Part shown: piece after piece, positions 1-9,562 of the stretch
How the letters are laid out: each line of letters begins with the position of its first letter
How positions within the stretch are numbered: the first letter of the stretch is position 1
Assembly (NCBI GenBank): GCA_017303995.1
Contig: JAFLBE010000008.1
Location: forward strand, 1 to 64,000
Direction: 5' to 3'
From: Bacteroidota bacterium
Lineage (GTDB): Bacteria; Bacteroidota; JABWAT01
Length of the DNA stretch: 64,000 bases
Made by a program: the position numbers and the translations under genes
Notes under the pieces: generated by a model
Told to the model about the DNA's origin: nothing
The model's input: the letters and a program-made list of their open reading frames with translations, nothing else
Database searches by the model: none

Positions 1-152
1 ACAATGTCGCCAATAAACTGTTAAAAGTTGCTTGCGCAGTTTGGAATTCAAATACTCCTTTTGATAAAAACTTTGTGTCAAAATTTGCCCAAAATACTTG
101 ACTTAGTCATAGTATTCAGCATGACAAAGTTTAGTTTTCAGAGTTATAACGA
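1..152. other. Intergenic edge with no gene
   Basis: This AT-rich stretch lies downstream of the large hybrid kinase, which ends at 153 on the minus strand. I see no coding region, tRNA or convincing terminator hairpin here. It may belong to the regulatory region of a gene outside the window. Confidence 0.5.
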
Positions 153-3100
153 TTAGCCTGCCAGCAGGCTGCTCAGCAAATCAAGAACTTTTTCTGCCCG
201 GAAGGGTTTGGGTAAAAATCCATCCACTTTCAAACCTTCCTTCTCAAACTGGTTTTCTGAATCGGTTAACCCGCTCATGGCAATAATCCTGACGGAAGGG
301 CGGATGGCCTGAAGCGTTCGAATGAGGGTTTTGCCATCCATTACCGGCATACTGAGGTCGGTAATTACCACTTTGATGTCTTTGTTTTTTGCAAAAAGGG
401 CAACGGCATTCAGTCCATTATTAGCTGTGAGCACCTGGTACTCCTGAGCTTCGAGGGTTTTGCCCAGAATTGAACTGATTGTTTCTTCATCATCCACAAT
501 CAGAATGGTTTCCTGATTGCCTTTTCTGGCAGACAGATTCACCGGTTTTTCAGGCAACTGAAACGTGACTTTTCCTGCAGGCAGATAAATTCTGAATTGG
601 GAGCCATGCCCCTGTTCACTCTGAACATTGATAAATCCGCCATGACTTTTCAGAATAGCAGAAACGGTTGAAAGTCCGAGTCCGGTTCCTTTATCAAGAT
701 CCTTGGTGGTGAAAAACGGATCGAAAATTTTATCCAGAATTTCTTTGGGAATCCCTGAACCGGTATCAATGACTTTGATCAGCACATAATTGCCGGCTTT
801 TGCTTCCTGGTAGCTGTAAATGTAATCTTCATGAAATACTATGTTTTCACCTGAGATAATAAGTTCGCCACCCGAAGGCATAGCATCCCGTGCATTGACA
901 CACAGGTTGAGCAAAACCTGATGAAGCTGAGTTGAATCACCGGTAAGGTCATGAAGATCAGCCGGGAGCACACAGGTCACATTGATATTTTTCGGGAAAG
1001 TTGACCGAAGAATTTTTTCAATTTCCTGAATGAGTGCCGTGGTTTTGATCGGTTCCTTACGGCTTTCTGTCCCTTTGGTAAACATCAGCAAACGTTTCAT
1101 CAGATCAGCCGCACGGTCAACATTGGTTTCAAGCAGCCCGATCATGTGCTGGCTGTGTTCATCCTTAAGCTTTTCACTGAAAGTCTGAACAGCTATTAAA
1201 ATTGGCGAAAGTATGTTGTTGAGGTCATGCGCAATGCCACTCGCCATCCGACCGATACTTTCCATCCGTTGAGCTCTGAGAAACTGTTGTTCTGCCTTTC
1301 TTTTTTCGGTCACATCGGTAATAATGTGAAGGATGGAACGGGGAGAACCATCAGAATGGCGGATCAGGCTTTTTCTTATTTCTACGTTCAGTTCGGTCCG
1401 TTCTGTATTGAAATGTATAAATTCCCCCGAGTGTTCACCTTTTTCAATCACCTGCCGGTAAGACTGCAGTTCAGCCTCAGGATGGGCGGAGACTTTCTCA
1501 CAAAATTCACGGCCAACCATTTCACCCGATTCCCGGGTATAAAGCAGTTCCGCACTGTGATTCCAGTACAGCACATGCCGGCTGAGGTCGGTTAGGATGA
1601 TCGAGTCGGTGGCATTATCAAGCAGCATCGCCTGCTCGGTTATGGTTTCGCGGGCTTTTAATTCAAAGGTCACATCCTTGGCAACAATGACAAGTCCGAT
1701 CGGTTTCTGGTCTTCGAAGATGGGAATTTTGGTCACTTCAAGAACCACTTCAGAAGCATCACTGAACTTCAGAATTTCAATCTCATCAATCCGGGTTCCT
1801 TTGACCCACGCTTTGTTATCCAGTTCAATGCAGGCATGATGAGCTTCTGCCGTTTCAGGAAGCATAAAACCGAGTTCTTCATCGGTTTTGCCGTACCAGT
1901 CGATGTTTTCAATCCGGAAAAGTTTTTGTGCGGTGGCATTCGTAATCAGCCATCTGCCTGCAGCATCCTTGAAGAAAATCGCATCCGGGATTCCCTCAAC
2001 CATGGTCTCCATTTCATGAACGGTTCTGACGAGTTTCTGATTCAATTGAATGTTTTTGATGGCAATGGTGACTTCTGAGGCCAGCGATGAAATATAATCA
2101 AACTCATCGGGCTGCCATTTTCTGATGCAATTCATCTGATTGAAAACCAGCATGTAAAAACTGTCTTCAACAATATCGAAGGGGTACCAGAGCAAAGATT
2201 TTACTTTAAGTTGACCATGAAGAAAACTCCCTGCACCATCCTGAATAAAAAGGGGATTAATGTCATTTTCATGACTTTCGATATAATTGATTTTCAGGGT
2301 TCCCATTGCATCAGTCGATTCCTGAAAGGCCGAGATCGGGTAACTTTCATTTTCAGGTAACAAATCTTGATACCCTCTTCTGATCCATTTTGAAATACTG
2401 GTTGCCAGACCAGTGGCAGATTCAATTTTAAAAATCAGACACCGGTCAATACCCAGAGTTTCACCGGTTATTTCGGCCATTTTATCGAGAATTTGTTTCT
2501 GATTGCCTCTTCCGCTGGCAATAACTGAAGTAATCGAGTTGAGGGCATGGGTAAAAACCAGCTGCCGTTGGAGATTCAGTGTATCTTTTTTCCGCTCGGT
2601 AATATCCCTGAAATTGAAAATCAGAGCTTTAATGTTTTCGTCATCCAACAGATTGCTGATGGTACTTTCGACCCACCGCCACATGCCGGATTTATGCAAA
2701 ACCCGGTATTGAAGGGTGAAGACTTCATCAGGAACCTGAAACAATTCAGCAAGTTTTTCCAGGATGGATGGTAACTCTTCGGGGTGGATATAAGGAGCCG
2801 GATTTTTACCGAGAAGTTCATCCGGGAAATAGCCCAGTATTTTGTGGATGGATGGACTTACGTAAGTAATTGCCCCACCAGAATCACCATCAGGTGAAAA
2901 AAGCAGAATACCCTCGGCCGAATTTTCGAGCAAAGCCCTGAATCTTTTTTCCCGGGCGGTGAGCGCTTCAAGTGCTTTTTTACGTTCCTTTGCTGACTCA
3001 ATCCGGCCATAGGTAACGCCAATATGGCTGGCAAGCAGGGTCAGAAATTCCATCTCCTGCGGGTTGGGTACTTTTATTCCTTCAACACCAAACGTACCGG

Positions 3101-4694
3101 TTCCAACCGAAATCAGGGTTCCGTCAAATAAGAAAACGGGAATATTCAGAATGGTTTTATTGCCGAGCTGTTTCACGATTTCTTTATTGGTACGATGATC
3201 AGTCTCAGCATTTTCTACCAGAACCGGACTTCTCGCCGTCGCAATTTCACGAAGCATGATATCACTATCTACCGGCATTTCTGAAAGCATAATTTCTGGA
3301 TTATTTCCCGAATAACCCATTGCCTTGCAAAAAGAAAGATCGGGTGAAAAATGATAAATCCACAAACTGGTGTAACCCACCAAAGCTTTTACGACCAAAG
3401 AAGCTTCCGTCAGAACTTCACCCAGAGTGGTTGTCTGTTCAAATTTCCGGGTCAGGTCGAGAAGGGCATGCGAGAGTTTCTCACGGTGGGCAAGTGCATG
3501 TTCGGCAAGTTTGCGGTCGGTTATATTTCGGCAAACTGAAATGAGAGATTCAGGTTTTCCGTCGATGATGATTGTCGAGGTATTAATTTCAAAAGGAATT
3601 CTTGATCCGTTTGAATCAATAAGTTCAATTTCAAAAATCTGCGGTTCATTGAAGGATTCAGGTTTGCCAAATATTCTCTGTTTCAATTCACTGGCGTATG
3701 CAGGTTCAACATAATCAAGAATATTCCGGTTTACAGGCTTATCGGGTGAATATCCAAAAAAAGATAATCCTTCCCGGTTGATATAGGTAACCCTGCCATG
3801 AAAATCATGTCCCACAATAATGTCACGGGCATTTTCTGAAAGCGTTCGGTATTTTTCTTCATTTTCCTGAAGTTTTTTAACCAGACCTGTACGTTCACTC
3901 ACGTCTCTGATGATGGCGGTAAAAGTCAGGGTTTGGTCGTGCTGCAACCGGGAAAGTGAAAATTCACCGGAGAATTCGGTCCCGTCTTTTTTTCTGCAGG
4001 GAAGCGGACCTCTTTTCAGTTTGCCAGAGTTCAACGCAGGTTCTGTTTTAAATTTGGTTACGTTTTCTGAATGGTGCCCCGCAAACCTTTCGGGGATAAG
4101 GAGTGTGATGGGCTGCCCGATGACTTCTGAAGTGGCATATCCGAACAGGAGTTCAGCACCTTTATTGAAAACCTCTATCGTTTCGTTTTCATTGATGGAA
4201 ATAATGGCGTCATTGGCATGTTCAAGAATGCCTTCCATCTTTTTCTGGATGAGTTCTGATTGTTTGAAGGCCAGGTCCAGTGTTTCATTTTCCTGTTTCT
4301 TTTTGGCGGATTCCTTCCAGGTTCCAATAAAATGGGTAATTTTACCGTTTTTATCGGTGAGTGGTGTTATAGAATGTTCGACAAAAAACAGAGTGCCGTT
4401 TTTGCGCTTATTGACTTCAATTCCATTGAAAACTTTTCCGGCGTGCAGTGTTTCCCACAGGTTTTTATAAAACAAGTCATCGTAAATACCTGCATTCAGG
4501 AAACTGGGTGATCTGCCTATAACCTCGTCAACGGTGTAACCGGTCTGAACTTCAAATCCTTGATTCACAAAAAGGATTTTTCCCTCATAATCGGTAATCA
4601 GAATGGCATCAGAATTCTGGTTAATGGCTGAAAAGAGAAGGTCGGCAGAAAGTGAACCGGGAATAGCAGAAGATGTCCCGTTTGAGTCAGTCAT
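153..4694 (-). CDS. Multi-PAS/GAF hybrid sensor histidine kinase with C-terminal receiver
   Basis: This 1513-residue signalling protein looks cytoplasmic, since no membrane segment is evident. The N-terminal three quarters holds about six PAS-like domains (roughly residues 20-130, 150-270, 280-400, 585-705, 890-1010 and 1020-1140), with two GAF-like blocks near 420-575 and 730-880. A HisKA domain near 1150-1215 carries GIAHDLNN with the phospho-accepting His. The ATPase domain follows with N box NLCVNARDAM, DTGSGIP and GTGLGLS. A receiver fills the last 120 residues, with IVDDEE, VVITDLSMP and the Lys of PKPF. The start ATG is preceded by GGGAG at good spacing. No DNA-binding output domain or partner regulator is adjacent, so the pathway is unknown. 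PAS and GAF ligands cannot be read from sequence alone. Confidence 0.93.
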   Translation of the reverse strand: MTDSNGTSSAIPGSLSADLLFSAINQNSDAILITDYEGKILFVNQGFEVQTGYTVDEVIGRSPSFLNAGIYDDLFYKNLWETLHAGKVFNGIEVNKRKNGTLFFVEHSITPLTDKNGKITHFIGTWKESAKKKQENETLDLAFKQSELIQKKMEGILEHANDAIISINENETIEVFNKGAELLFGYATSEVIGQPITLLIPERFAGHHSENVTKFKTEPALNSGKLKRGPLPCRKKDGTEFSGEFSLSRLQHDQTLTFTAIIRDVSERTGLVKKLQENEEKYRTLSENARDIIVGHDFHGRVTYINREGLSFFGYSPDKPVNRNILDYVEPAYASELKQRIFGKPESFNEPQIFEIELIDSNGSRIPFEINTSTIIIDGKPESLISVCRNITDRKLAEHALAHREKLSHALLDLTRKFEQTTTLGEVLTEASLVVKALVGYTSLWIYHFSPDLSFCKAMGYSGNNPEIMLSEMPVDSDIMLREIATARSPVLVENAETDHRTNKEIVKQLGNKTILNIPVFLFDGTLISVGTGTFGVEGIKVPNPQEMEFLTLLASHIGVTYGRIESAKERKKALEALTAREKRFRALLENSAEGILLFSPDGDSGGAITYVSPSIHKILGYFPDELLGKNPAPYIHPEELPSILEKLAELFQVPDEVFTLQYRVLHKSGMWRWVESTISNLLDDENIKALIFNFRDITERKKDTLNLQRQLVFTHALNSITSVIASGRGNQKQILDKMAEITGETLGIDRCLIFKIESATGLATSISKWIRRGYQDLLPENESYPISAFQESTDAMGTLKINYIESHENDINPLFIQDGAGSFLHGQLKVKSLLWYPFDIVEDSFYMLVFNQMNCIRKWQPDEFDYISSLASEVTIAIKNIQLNQKLVRTVHEMETMVEGIPDAIFFKDAAGRWLITNATAQKLFRIENIDWYGKTDEELGFMLPETAEAHHACIELDNKAWVKGTRIDEIEILKFSDASEVVLEVTKIPIFEDQKPIGLVIVAKDVTFELKARETITEQAMLLDNATDSIILTDLSRHVLYWNHSAELLYTRESGEMVGREFCEKVSAHPEAELQSYRQVIEKGEHSGEFIHFNTERTELNVEIRKSLIRHSDGSPRSILHIITDVTEKRKAEQQFLRAQRMESIGRMASGIAHDLNNILSPILIAVQTFSEKLKDEHSQHMIGLLETNVDRAADLMKRLLMFTKGTESRKEPIKTTALIQEIEKILRSTFPKNINVTCVLPADLHDLTGDSTQLHQVLLNLCVNARDAMPSGGELIISGENIVFHEDYIYSYQEAKAGNYVLIKVIDTGSGIPKEILDKIFDPFFTTKDLDKGTGLGLSTVSAILKSHGGFINVQSEQGHGSQFRIYLPAGKVTFQLPEKPVNLSARKGNQETILIVDDEETISSILGKTLEAQEYQVLTANNGLNAVALFAKNKDIKVVITDLSMPVMDGKTLIRTLQAIRPSVRIIAMSGLTDSENQFEKEGLKVDGFLPKPFRAEKVLDLLSSLLAG

Positions 4695-4817
4695 TGAAAT
4701 ACTCCCGGAGAAAGAATTGGCAGGGAGAAATTACGATTCTGAAATCACAAAAGGAAGGGGTGCTGGTTGATTGTAATGAAGGATTAAGAAAATACGAACG
4801 GAATTGTGTTGGTTCGT

Positions 4818-6044
4818 TTATAAATTCTCTTCCTTGCGCTGTGCATAAATGGCCAGGGCAGTGCCTGTGAATGCCATAAACGTCAGCATAGACGATCCGC
4901 CATAAGAAACGAAGGGGAGAGGAATACCAATAATAGGTAACAATCCCATTGTCATGCCAAGATTGATGAAAAGGTGGATAGAAATGACCAGAAGCATTCC
5001 CATCAGAAAAATGGAAGCAAATCTCTGTTTGATCCGGCTGGCAAGGTTAAGCAAACGCCACATAAGAACCGCAAAGGTGAGAATGAGGATCATCGATCCG
5101 ACAAACCCATATTCTTCTGAAATCACGCAGAAAATAAAATCCGTCCATTGTTTCGGGAGGAATCCGAGCTGGGTTTGGGTTCCGTGCATAAACCCTTTTC
5201 CAACCAGTCCGCCTGAACCAATGGCGACTTCAGATTGAATCACGTTATAACCGGCACCTTTCGGGTCAATAAACGGATCCATCAGAATTTCGAGGCGTTT
5301 TCTCTGGTGAGGAAGCAGAACCTGCTGAATAAAAAATACCGTTCCGAATCCGGCTGCAATATTGGTTGTGATGTAATAAAACGCCTTCAGAAGGGAACTT
5401 CGCCGGTAGAAAATGAAGAAGATCCCCAGAATCACAAATCCGATAAACAGATAGAAATTGAAAAAGGCCAGAGCCGCAGAAAGAATTGGCGACACAAGCA
5501 TAAAAGTGAACAGATCATCAAGTCCCAGCCAGAATAAAAGTGGCACCGACATCCCGATAAAAACCAAAGCTGTACCCGTATCTGGCTGCATGAGAATAAG
5601 TCCGACAGGGAATAAGAGAAATGCCATGGCAATAAATAACTGGATGGTTGCGCTTCGGCCGGATTTTTGGATGGACAGGTAACTGGCAACCATCAGAATG
5701 GCTGTGTACTTCGTGAGCTCAGATGGCTGAATTCCGATCGGACCAATAAAAAGCCACGATTTTGACCCGTAAACTTCCTTACCGACCAATAAAACGGCAA
5801 CCAGAAGAACGATGCTGATTGCATAAAGCAAAATGGCTAGAATCTGAAATGTTTTCAGATTGATAAAATAAAGAGAGACAGCCAGTGCAATCGAGATAAA
5901 AACCCACATCACCTGCCGGTAAAAGTTTTCACTTACTTCTGAATTGATCGTAGAACTGTAAATAGCCAGCGTTCCGAAAGAAATCAGAATCAGAACAGGA
6001 ACTACAATCACCCAGTCAATCGGAAAACGTTTTGTTAATTTCAT
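4818..6044 (-). CDS. rodA: Rod-shape peptidoglycan glycosyltransferase RodA (SEDS family)
   Basis: RodA polymerises lipid II glycan strands in the inner membrane together with PBP2 during cell elongation. The protein is almost entirely hydrophobic, with about ten membrane segments. It has family signatures in the C-terminal half: GSGGLVGKG, FLPKQWTDFIF, SEEYGFVGS, and PFVSYGGSS near the end. I place the start at ATG 6044 (MKLTKRF); an in-frame extension to 6089 adds 15 charged residues that look non-native. The gene follows the PBP2 gene in the same direction, which favours RodA over FtsW. The gap between them is filled by repeats, so rodA may have its own promoter. Confidence 0.93.
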   Translation of the reverse strand: MKLTKRFPIDWVIVVPVLILISFGTLAIYSSTINSEVSENFYRQVMWVFISIALAVSLYFINLKTFQILAILLYAISIVLLVAVLLVGKEVYGSKSWLFIGPIGIQPSELTKYTAILMVASYLSIQKSGRSATIQLFIAMAFLLFPVGLILMQPDTGTALVFIGMSVPLLFWLGLDDLFTFMLVSPILSAALAFFNFYLFIGFVILGIFFIFYRRSSLLKAFYYITTNIAAGFGTVFFIQQVLLPHQRKRLEILMDPFIDPKGAGYNVIQSEVAIGSGGLVGKGFMHGTQTQLGFLPKQWTDFIFCVISEEYGFVGSMILILTFAVLMWRLLNLASRIKQRFASIFLMGMLLVISIHLFINLGMTMGLLPIIGIPLPFVSYGGSSMLTFMAFTGTALAIYAQRKEENL

Positions 6045-6091
6045 TTTTATTTTATTTGAATGTCTTTTGTCGCCAGGTTTTTTCGGCAAAT

Positions 6092-6118
6092 TCCGGGCGA
6101 CCCGCCGGTCGCCCCTAC
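6092..6118 (-). repeat. GGGCGACC palindromic element, copy 3 (inverted)
   Basis: An 8-bp perfect stem, GGGCGACC (6095-6102) and GGTCGCCC (6107-6114), surrounds a CGCC loop, with flanks TCC and CTAC. It is the reverse complement of two copies near 13.8 kb, with the same stem and flanks but a different loop. It looks like a REP-type dispersed palindrome. No T-run follows, so it is not a typical terminator. Confidence 0.85.
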
Positions 6119-6214
6119 AAAGTCAATTTTGTTTCAATCCCGTAAAAGATTGCATCCTTCGAACCTATTTTTGCACAGCAAAAATAACTCAGGATGACCT
6201 GCCAGATGGTTTTG

Positions 6215-6311
6215 TTATTGTCCTAACTCCTACCACTTACCACTTGTAACTTATAACTTATGACTTATAACTTATGACTCGTCCCCTGTCCCCAGTCCCT
6301 TGTCCCTGTAT
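6215..6311. repeat. Mosaic short-word repeat patch upstream of rodA
   Basis: The patch contains near-tandem copies of an ACTTATAACTTATG word, followed by GTCCC-rich words (CGTCCCCTGTCCC, CAGTCCCTTGTCCCTG). The same words recur at 20.2, 25.6 and 63.7 kb, where some copies are inverted. It lies between the PBP2 and rodA genes and has no coding potential. Confidence 0.7.
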
Positions 6312-8171
6312 TTAATCCGCCACTCTTAATGAATCAGACCGGCTCATGATTACATCACCGGTTCCTGAAAGTACCATCACACCCATTTTCATTTCCTCAT
6401 CGAGGATGAAATTCCGTCCGTAGAAATGATATTTCATCATTTGTCTGGCAATCGGTAAAGCAGCAACGGCACCAAATCCTGCATTTTCAATCATGACAGA
6501 AATGGCAATTTCAGGATTGTCATACGGAGCAAAACAGATAAACCAGGCGTGATCTTTTCCATGCGGATTTTGAGCCGTTCCGGTTTTTCCTGAAACTTCC
6601 ACATCCGGGAGGGCAGCACTTACAGCTGTTCCGGCCTGAACCACACGTCTCATTCCTTCTCTTACAATTGCCATATTCTTTGCGCTGACACTGACTGGCT
6701 TTGAACTGATTGGCATATCTTCAAACGTACCGGTTTGTTTGTGGTAAATCCGTCTGACAAAGTGTGGCTGATGCAGAATGCCGCCATTGGCCATTACAGA
6801 TGCGTAGGCAGCAGACTGAATGGGTGAAACGCCAACTTCGCCCTGACCGATACCAAGAGAAATAAGAAATCCCTTCGTCCAGCCACGTTTGCCATAAACC
6901 CGGTCGTAATATTCTGTGCTGGGAATCAAGCCGTTTCTTTGTTCGTAAATATCAATTCCGGTTGTCTGTCCCATTCCAAATTCCATCCCGTAATTGTGCA
7001 ATTTATCGAGATTGATTTTAGTCATCAGCTGGTAGAAAAAGGAGTTACATGACCGCTGAATGGCAGTTCTCACATCCAAAGCACCATGCCGGCCGCCGTG
7101 ACATTTGAATCCACGGTTTCCAAAATAATAAATGCCGTTACAGACCAGCTTAGTGTCTTCTGTAATAACCCCTTCCTGAAGGGCAACGGCAGCAACGAAA
7201 GGTTTGAATGTAGATCCCGGAGGATAGCGGGTTAAGGTTGCCCGGTTGAAAAGTGGTTTGGTTGGATCATTCACAAGATCACGCCAGATCGACGATGATT
7301 TTACTCCCGAAAGTGCGTTCAGATCAAAGTCAGGTTTGCTCACGAGGGCAAGGATTTCACCGTTTCTCGGGTCGATCGCAACCGCACCGCCGGTTTTGCC
7401 AACCATCATTTTTTCGGTGTAACCCTGAAGTCCGTCATCGATAGTCAGATACAGATCATCACCGTTGAGGGCGGGGATATTTTTTTCTTCATTTTCCCAG
7501 GAACCGGTTAACTGTCCGGTTGCATTCACAAGCCAGAACTCGTGTCCTTTTATCCCTCTGAGCGTATTTTCATAGAATTTTTCAAGACCAGAACCGCCGG
7601 TGATATCGCCAAGATTGTAGACTTCGGGTTGTTTTTCGATCATTTTCGGGTTGACTTCTGAGAGGTAACCGAAAATGTGGGTTCCTTTCATCTGAGCCGG
7701 GTAATTCCGTTTGGTTTCAACCCGGTAATTGATGCCAGAAAGTTTGAATCCGTATTCTTCGAGAGAAACCATCTGGGAAAAAGAAATATCTCTGAAAATG
7801 ACTGAGGGAACGAAAGGTGAATATCTTTTCGCATCCAGGATTTTCTTTTTTAGCAGCAGGGTATCAATGTTGAGCAGATCAGAAACGAGTTCGTCTGCAT
7901 CATGATTGTAATCTTTGGGGGTTACGGTCAGGGAATAATACGGATAACTGTCAACCACTAGAACGCCGTTCCGGTCGAACATATTCCCTCTGATCGGAAT
8001 AATGGGTACATCCCGGATTGCGTTTTTCTTGGATTCGACCAAAAGCGATTCAGACTTGATAATCTGAAGGTAAAACAACCTGCTGATGATGACGAGGAAT
8101 AGAAAAGAACCCAGAATGGTAAGCGATTGCTGTCTGAAAAGATTTCCAAACCAGTTCGGATTGTAAATCAT
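6312..8171 (-). CDS. mrdA: Penicillin-binding protein 2 (elongasome transpeptidase)
   Basis: This class B PBP cross-links peptidoglycan during elongation, on the periplasmic side of the inner membrane. At 619 residues it is normal for PBP2. One N-terminal membrane anchor spans about residues 17-36, followed by a dimerisation/pedestal region (about 50-220). The transpeptidase domain has active-site motif STFK (Ser320), SCN (Ser374-Asn376) and SGKTGTAQ near residue 530. The gene stop is 3 bp from the mreD stop-start junction side, and the order mreB-mreC-mreD-mrdA is classical. The start ATG at 8171 directly precedes the hydrophobic anchor. Confidence 0.96.
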   Translation of the reverse strand: MIYNPNWFGNLFRQQSLTILGSFLFLVIISRLFYLQIIKSESLLVESKKNAIRDVPIIPIRGNMFDRNGVLVVDSYPYYSLTVTPKDYNHDADELVSDLLNIDTLLLKKKILDAKRYSPFVPSVIFRDISFSQMVSLEEYGFKLSGINYRVETKRNYPAQMKGTHIFGYLSEVNPKMIEKQPEVYNLGDITGGSGLEKFYENTLRGIKGHEFWLVNATGQLTGSWENEEKNIPALNGDDLYLTIDDGLQGYTEKMMVGKTGGAVAIDPRNGEILALVSKPDFDLNALSGVKSSSIWRDLVNDPTKPLFNRATLTRYPPGSTFKPFVAAVALQEGVITEDTKLVCNGIYYFGNRGFKCHGGRHGALDVRTAIQRSCNSFFYQLMTKINLDKLHNYGMEFGMGQTTGIDIYEQRNGLIPSTEYYDRVYGKRGWTKGFLISLGIGQGEVGVSPIQSAAYASVMANGGILHQPHFVRRIYHKQTGTFEDMPISSKPVSVSAKNMAIVREGMRRVVQAGTAVSAALPDVEVSGKTGTAQNPHGKDHAWFICFAPYDNPEIAISVMIENAGFGAVAALPIARQMMKYHFYGRNFILDEEMKMGVMVLSGTGDVIMSRSDSLRVAD

Positions 8172-8174
8172 AAC

Positions 8175-8657
8175 TTACCTTTTCCGGTTCCAGAAATACA
8201 TAGCAAAGAGGTAAGTGAAGACAAAGGTATAGGCGGTTTGACCAAGCACATATTTAAAGATAAACTGGCCGATTGAAGAAGAAAGGTGAGCATAATTCAA
8301 TCCGCTTAAAACAGCAAAATGGAAAATGGCTCCGAAAAGAAAAACCTGCAGATATTGGCGTTGATACCACCCGATTAGCGGTTTGGAATCCACATAGAAC
8401 GAACCCCAGATAAACCCGGCGATTGTTTTTGCGAGAGCATTCACGCCCCAGAATCCGGTCATAATGTCAAGCAGAAAACCAACACTGAACCCGTAAACCA
8501 TGCCCTTCATTCGTCCATATTGAAACGCAATGGCAGAAATCGGAATCAGAACAATGTCTGCACTGATGCCAACGATGGCAATTTTATCAATAAAAAGAAA
8601 TTGAAGTAAAATAACCAGAAGGGAAACTCCGGTAAGTGTCACCCATTCACGATTCAT
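8175..8657 (-). CDS. mreD: Rod shape-determining membrane protein MreD
   Basis: MreD is a small inner-membrane subunit of the Rod elongation complex that partners MreC. The 160-residue product has five or six hydrophobic segments and few charged residues. Sequence conservation in this family is low, so the call rests on size, topology and position. It overlaps the end of mreC by 4 bp (ATGA) and is followed 3 bp later by the PBP2 gene. Confidence 0.9.
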   Translation of the reverse strand: MNREWVTLTGVSLLVILLQFLFIDKIAIVGISADIVLIPISAIAFQYGRMKGMVYGFSVGFLLDIMTGFWGVNALAKTIAGFIWGSFYVDSKPLIGWYQRQYLQVFLFGAIFHFAVLSGLNYAHLSSSIGQFIFKYVLGQTAYTFVFTYLFAMYFWNRKR

Positions 8658-9499
8658 TTTTCACCTCGGGTTGCAGTTTCATCCAGATTCAGCAGAACGG
8701 AATCTGGTTTTTCGGGAATCGTGACAAACACGTGATTCACTCTTGAAAAATCGACGGCAGTTCTAACCCGGATGGTTTTAAAAAGCTGTTTCGGGTCGAT
8801 GAAAACCGAGTCTACGAAGCCAACCGGAATTCCTTCAGGAGCAAAAGTTGAATTTTGTGAAGAAACAACCGGATCTCCCTTTTCGACAGGCGAGGTTTGA
8901 ACCACATTGCTCAGGTAAACGTGAGAAGTTGCTTTTCCATCCCAGGTGATCAATCCTTCTGTGCTTGTCCGTTCAACTTTTGCACCCATTCTGAAGTTGC
9001 TGCTGATCATGAGTTGAACGATTGAATATTGATTGTCAGTCAGAATAACACGACCGATAACGCCTGAAGAGTTTCTCACCAGGTTATTTACCAGAACTCC
9101 CTGCTCAGATCCGGCTGTGATGGTAATGGTGTTATCTGAACTGTAAATTGAGGAATGAATCACATCTGCAGGTACTGATGAAAACCCAATACCTTCTTTG
9201 AGACCGAGATCTTTTCTGAGCTGCAGGTTTTCAATACGGTAAGTTCTGAGCCGGTAAACTTCTTCAGAAAGCAACATGTTTTCCTGGCGAAGGCCTTCAG
9301 CAGTTTCAATGGCATCGAGATATCTTGAAAAGAAGGAAAGTTGTTCTTCAATCACGGCAAAAAAGCCAAAAGAGGCTGCCCGCAGAAAATTAATCTGTGA
9401 GTTCTGGTTTGACAGAATCATGAGATTCGCCAGAATAACAAGCAGAATCAGAACAAACTGATCTTTGAAACGAAGTAAAAATTCAAAAAGCCGCTGCAA
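8654..9499 (-). CDS. mreC: Rod shape-determining protein MreC
   Basis: MreC links cytoplasmic MreB to periplasmic PBP2. The 281-residue protein has one N-terminal membrane segment (about residues 13-27), a charged coiled-coil stretch (about 60-105), and the beta-rich MreC core with typical blocks such as ITAGSEQGV, GVIGRV and GDPVVSS. The last 25 residues are a short polar tail. It is co-oriented and nearly contiguous with mreB (63-bp gap) and overlaps mreD by 4 bp. Confidence 0.95.
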   Translation of the reverse strand: MQRLFEFLLRFKDQFVLILLVILANLMILSNQNSQINFLRAASFGFFAVIEEQLSFFSRYLDAIETAEGLRQENMLLSEEVYRLRTYRIENLQLRKDLGLKEGIGFSSVPADVIHSSIYSSDNTITITAGSEQGVLVNNLVRNSSGVIGRVILTDNQYSIVQLMISSNFRMGAKVERTSTEGLITWDGKATSHVYLSNVVQTSPVEKGDPVVSSQNSTFAPEGIPVGFVDSVFIDPKQLFKTIRVRTAVDFSRVNHVFVTIPEKPDSVLLNLDETATRGEK

Positions 9500-9562
9500 A
9501 CGGGGTATCCTCCGGTTGGGGGGAACTAAAAATCAGGTGAAATAAAGGTTTTTAACAGACGA

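Noticed and set aside
3910-4470. 186-residue plus-strand open frame opposite the large kinase gene
   Set aside because: It is antisense to a gene with clear PAS and kinase motifs and has no domain, signal or ribosome-binding support.
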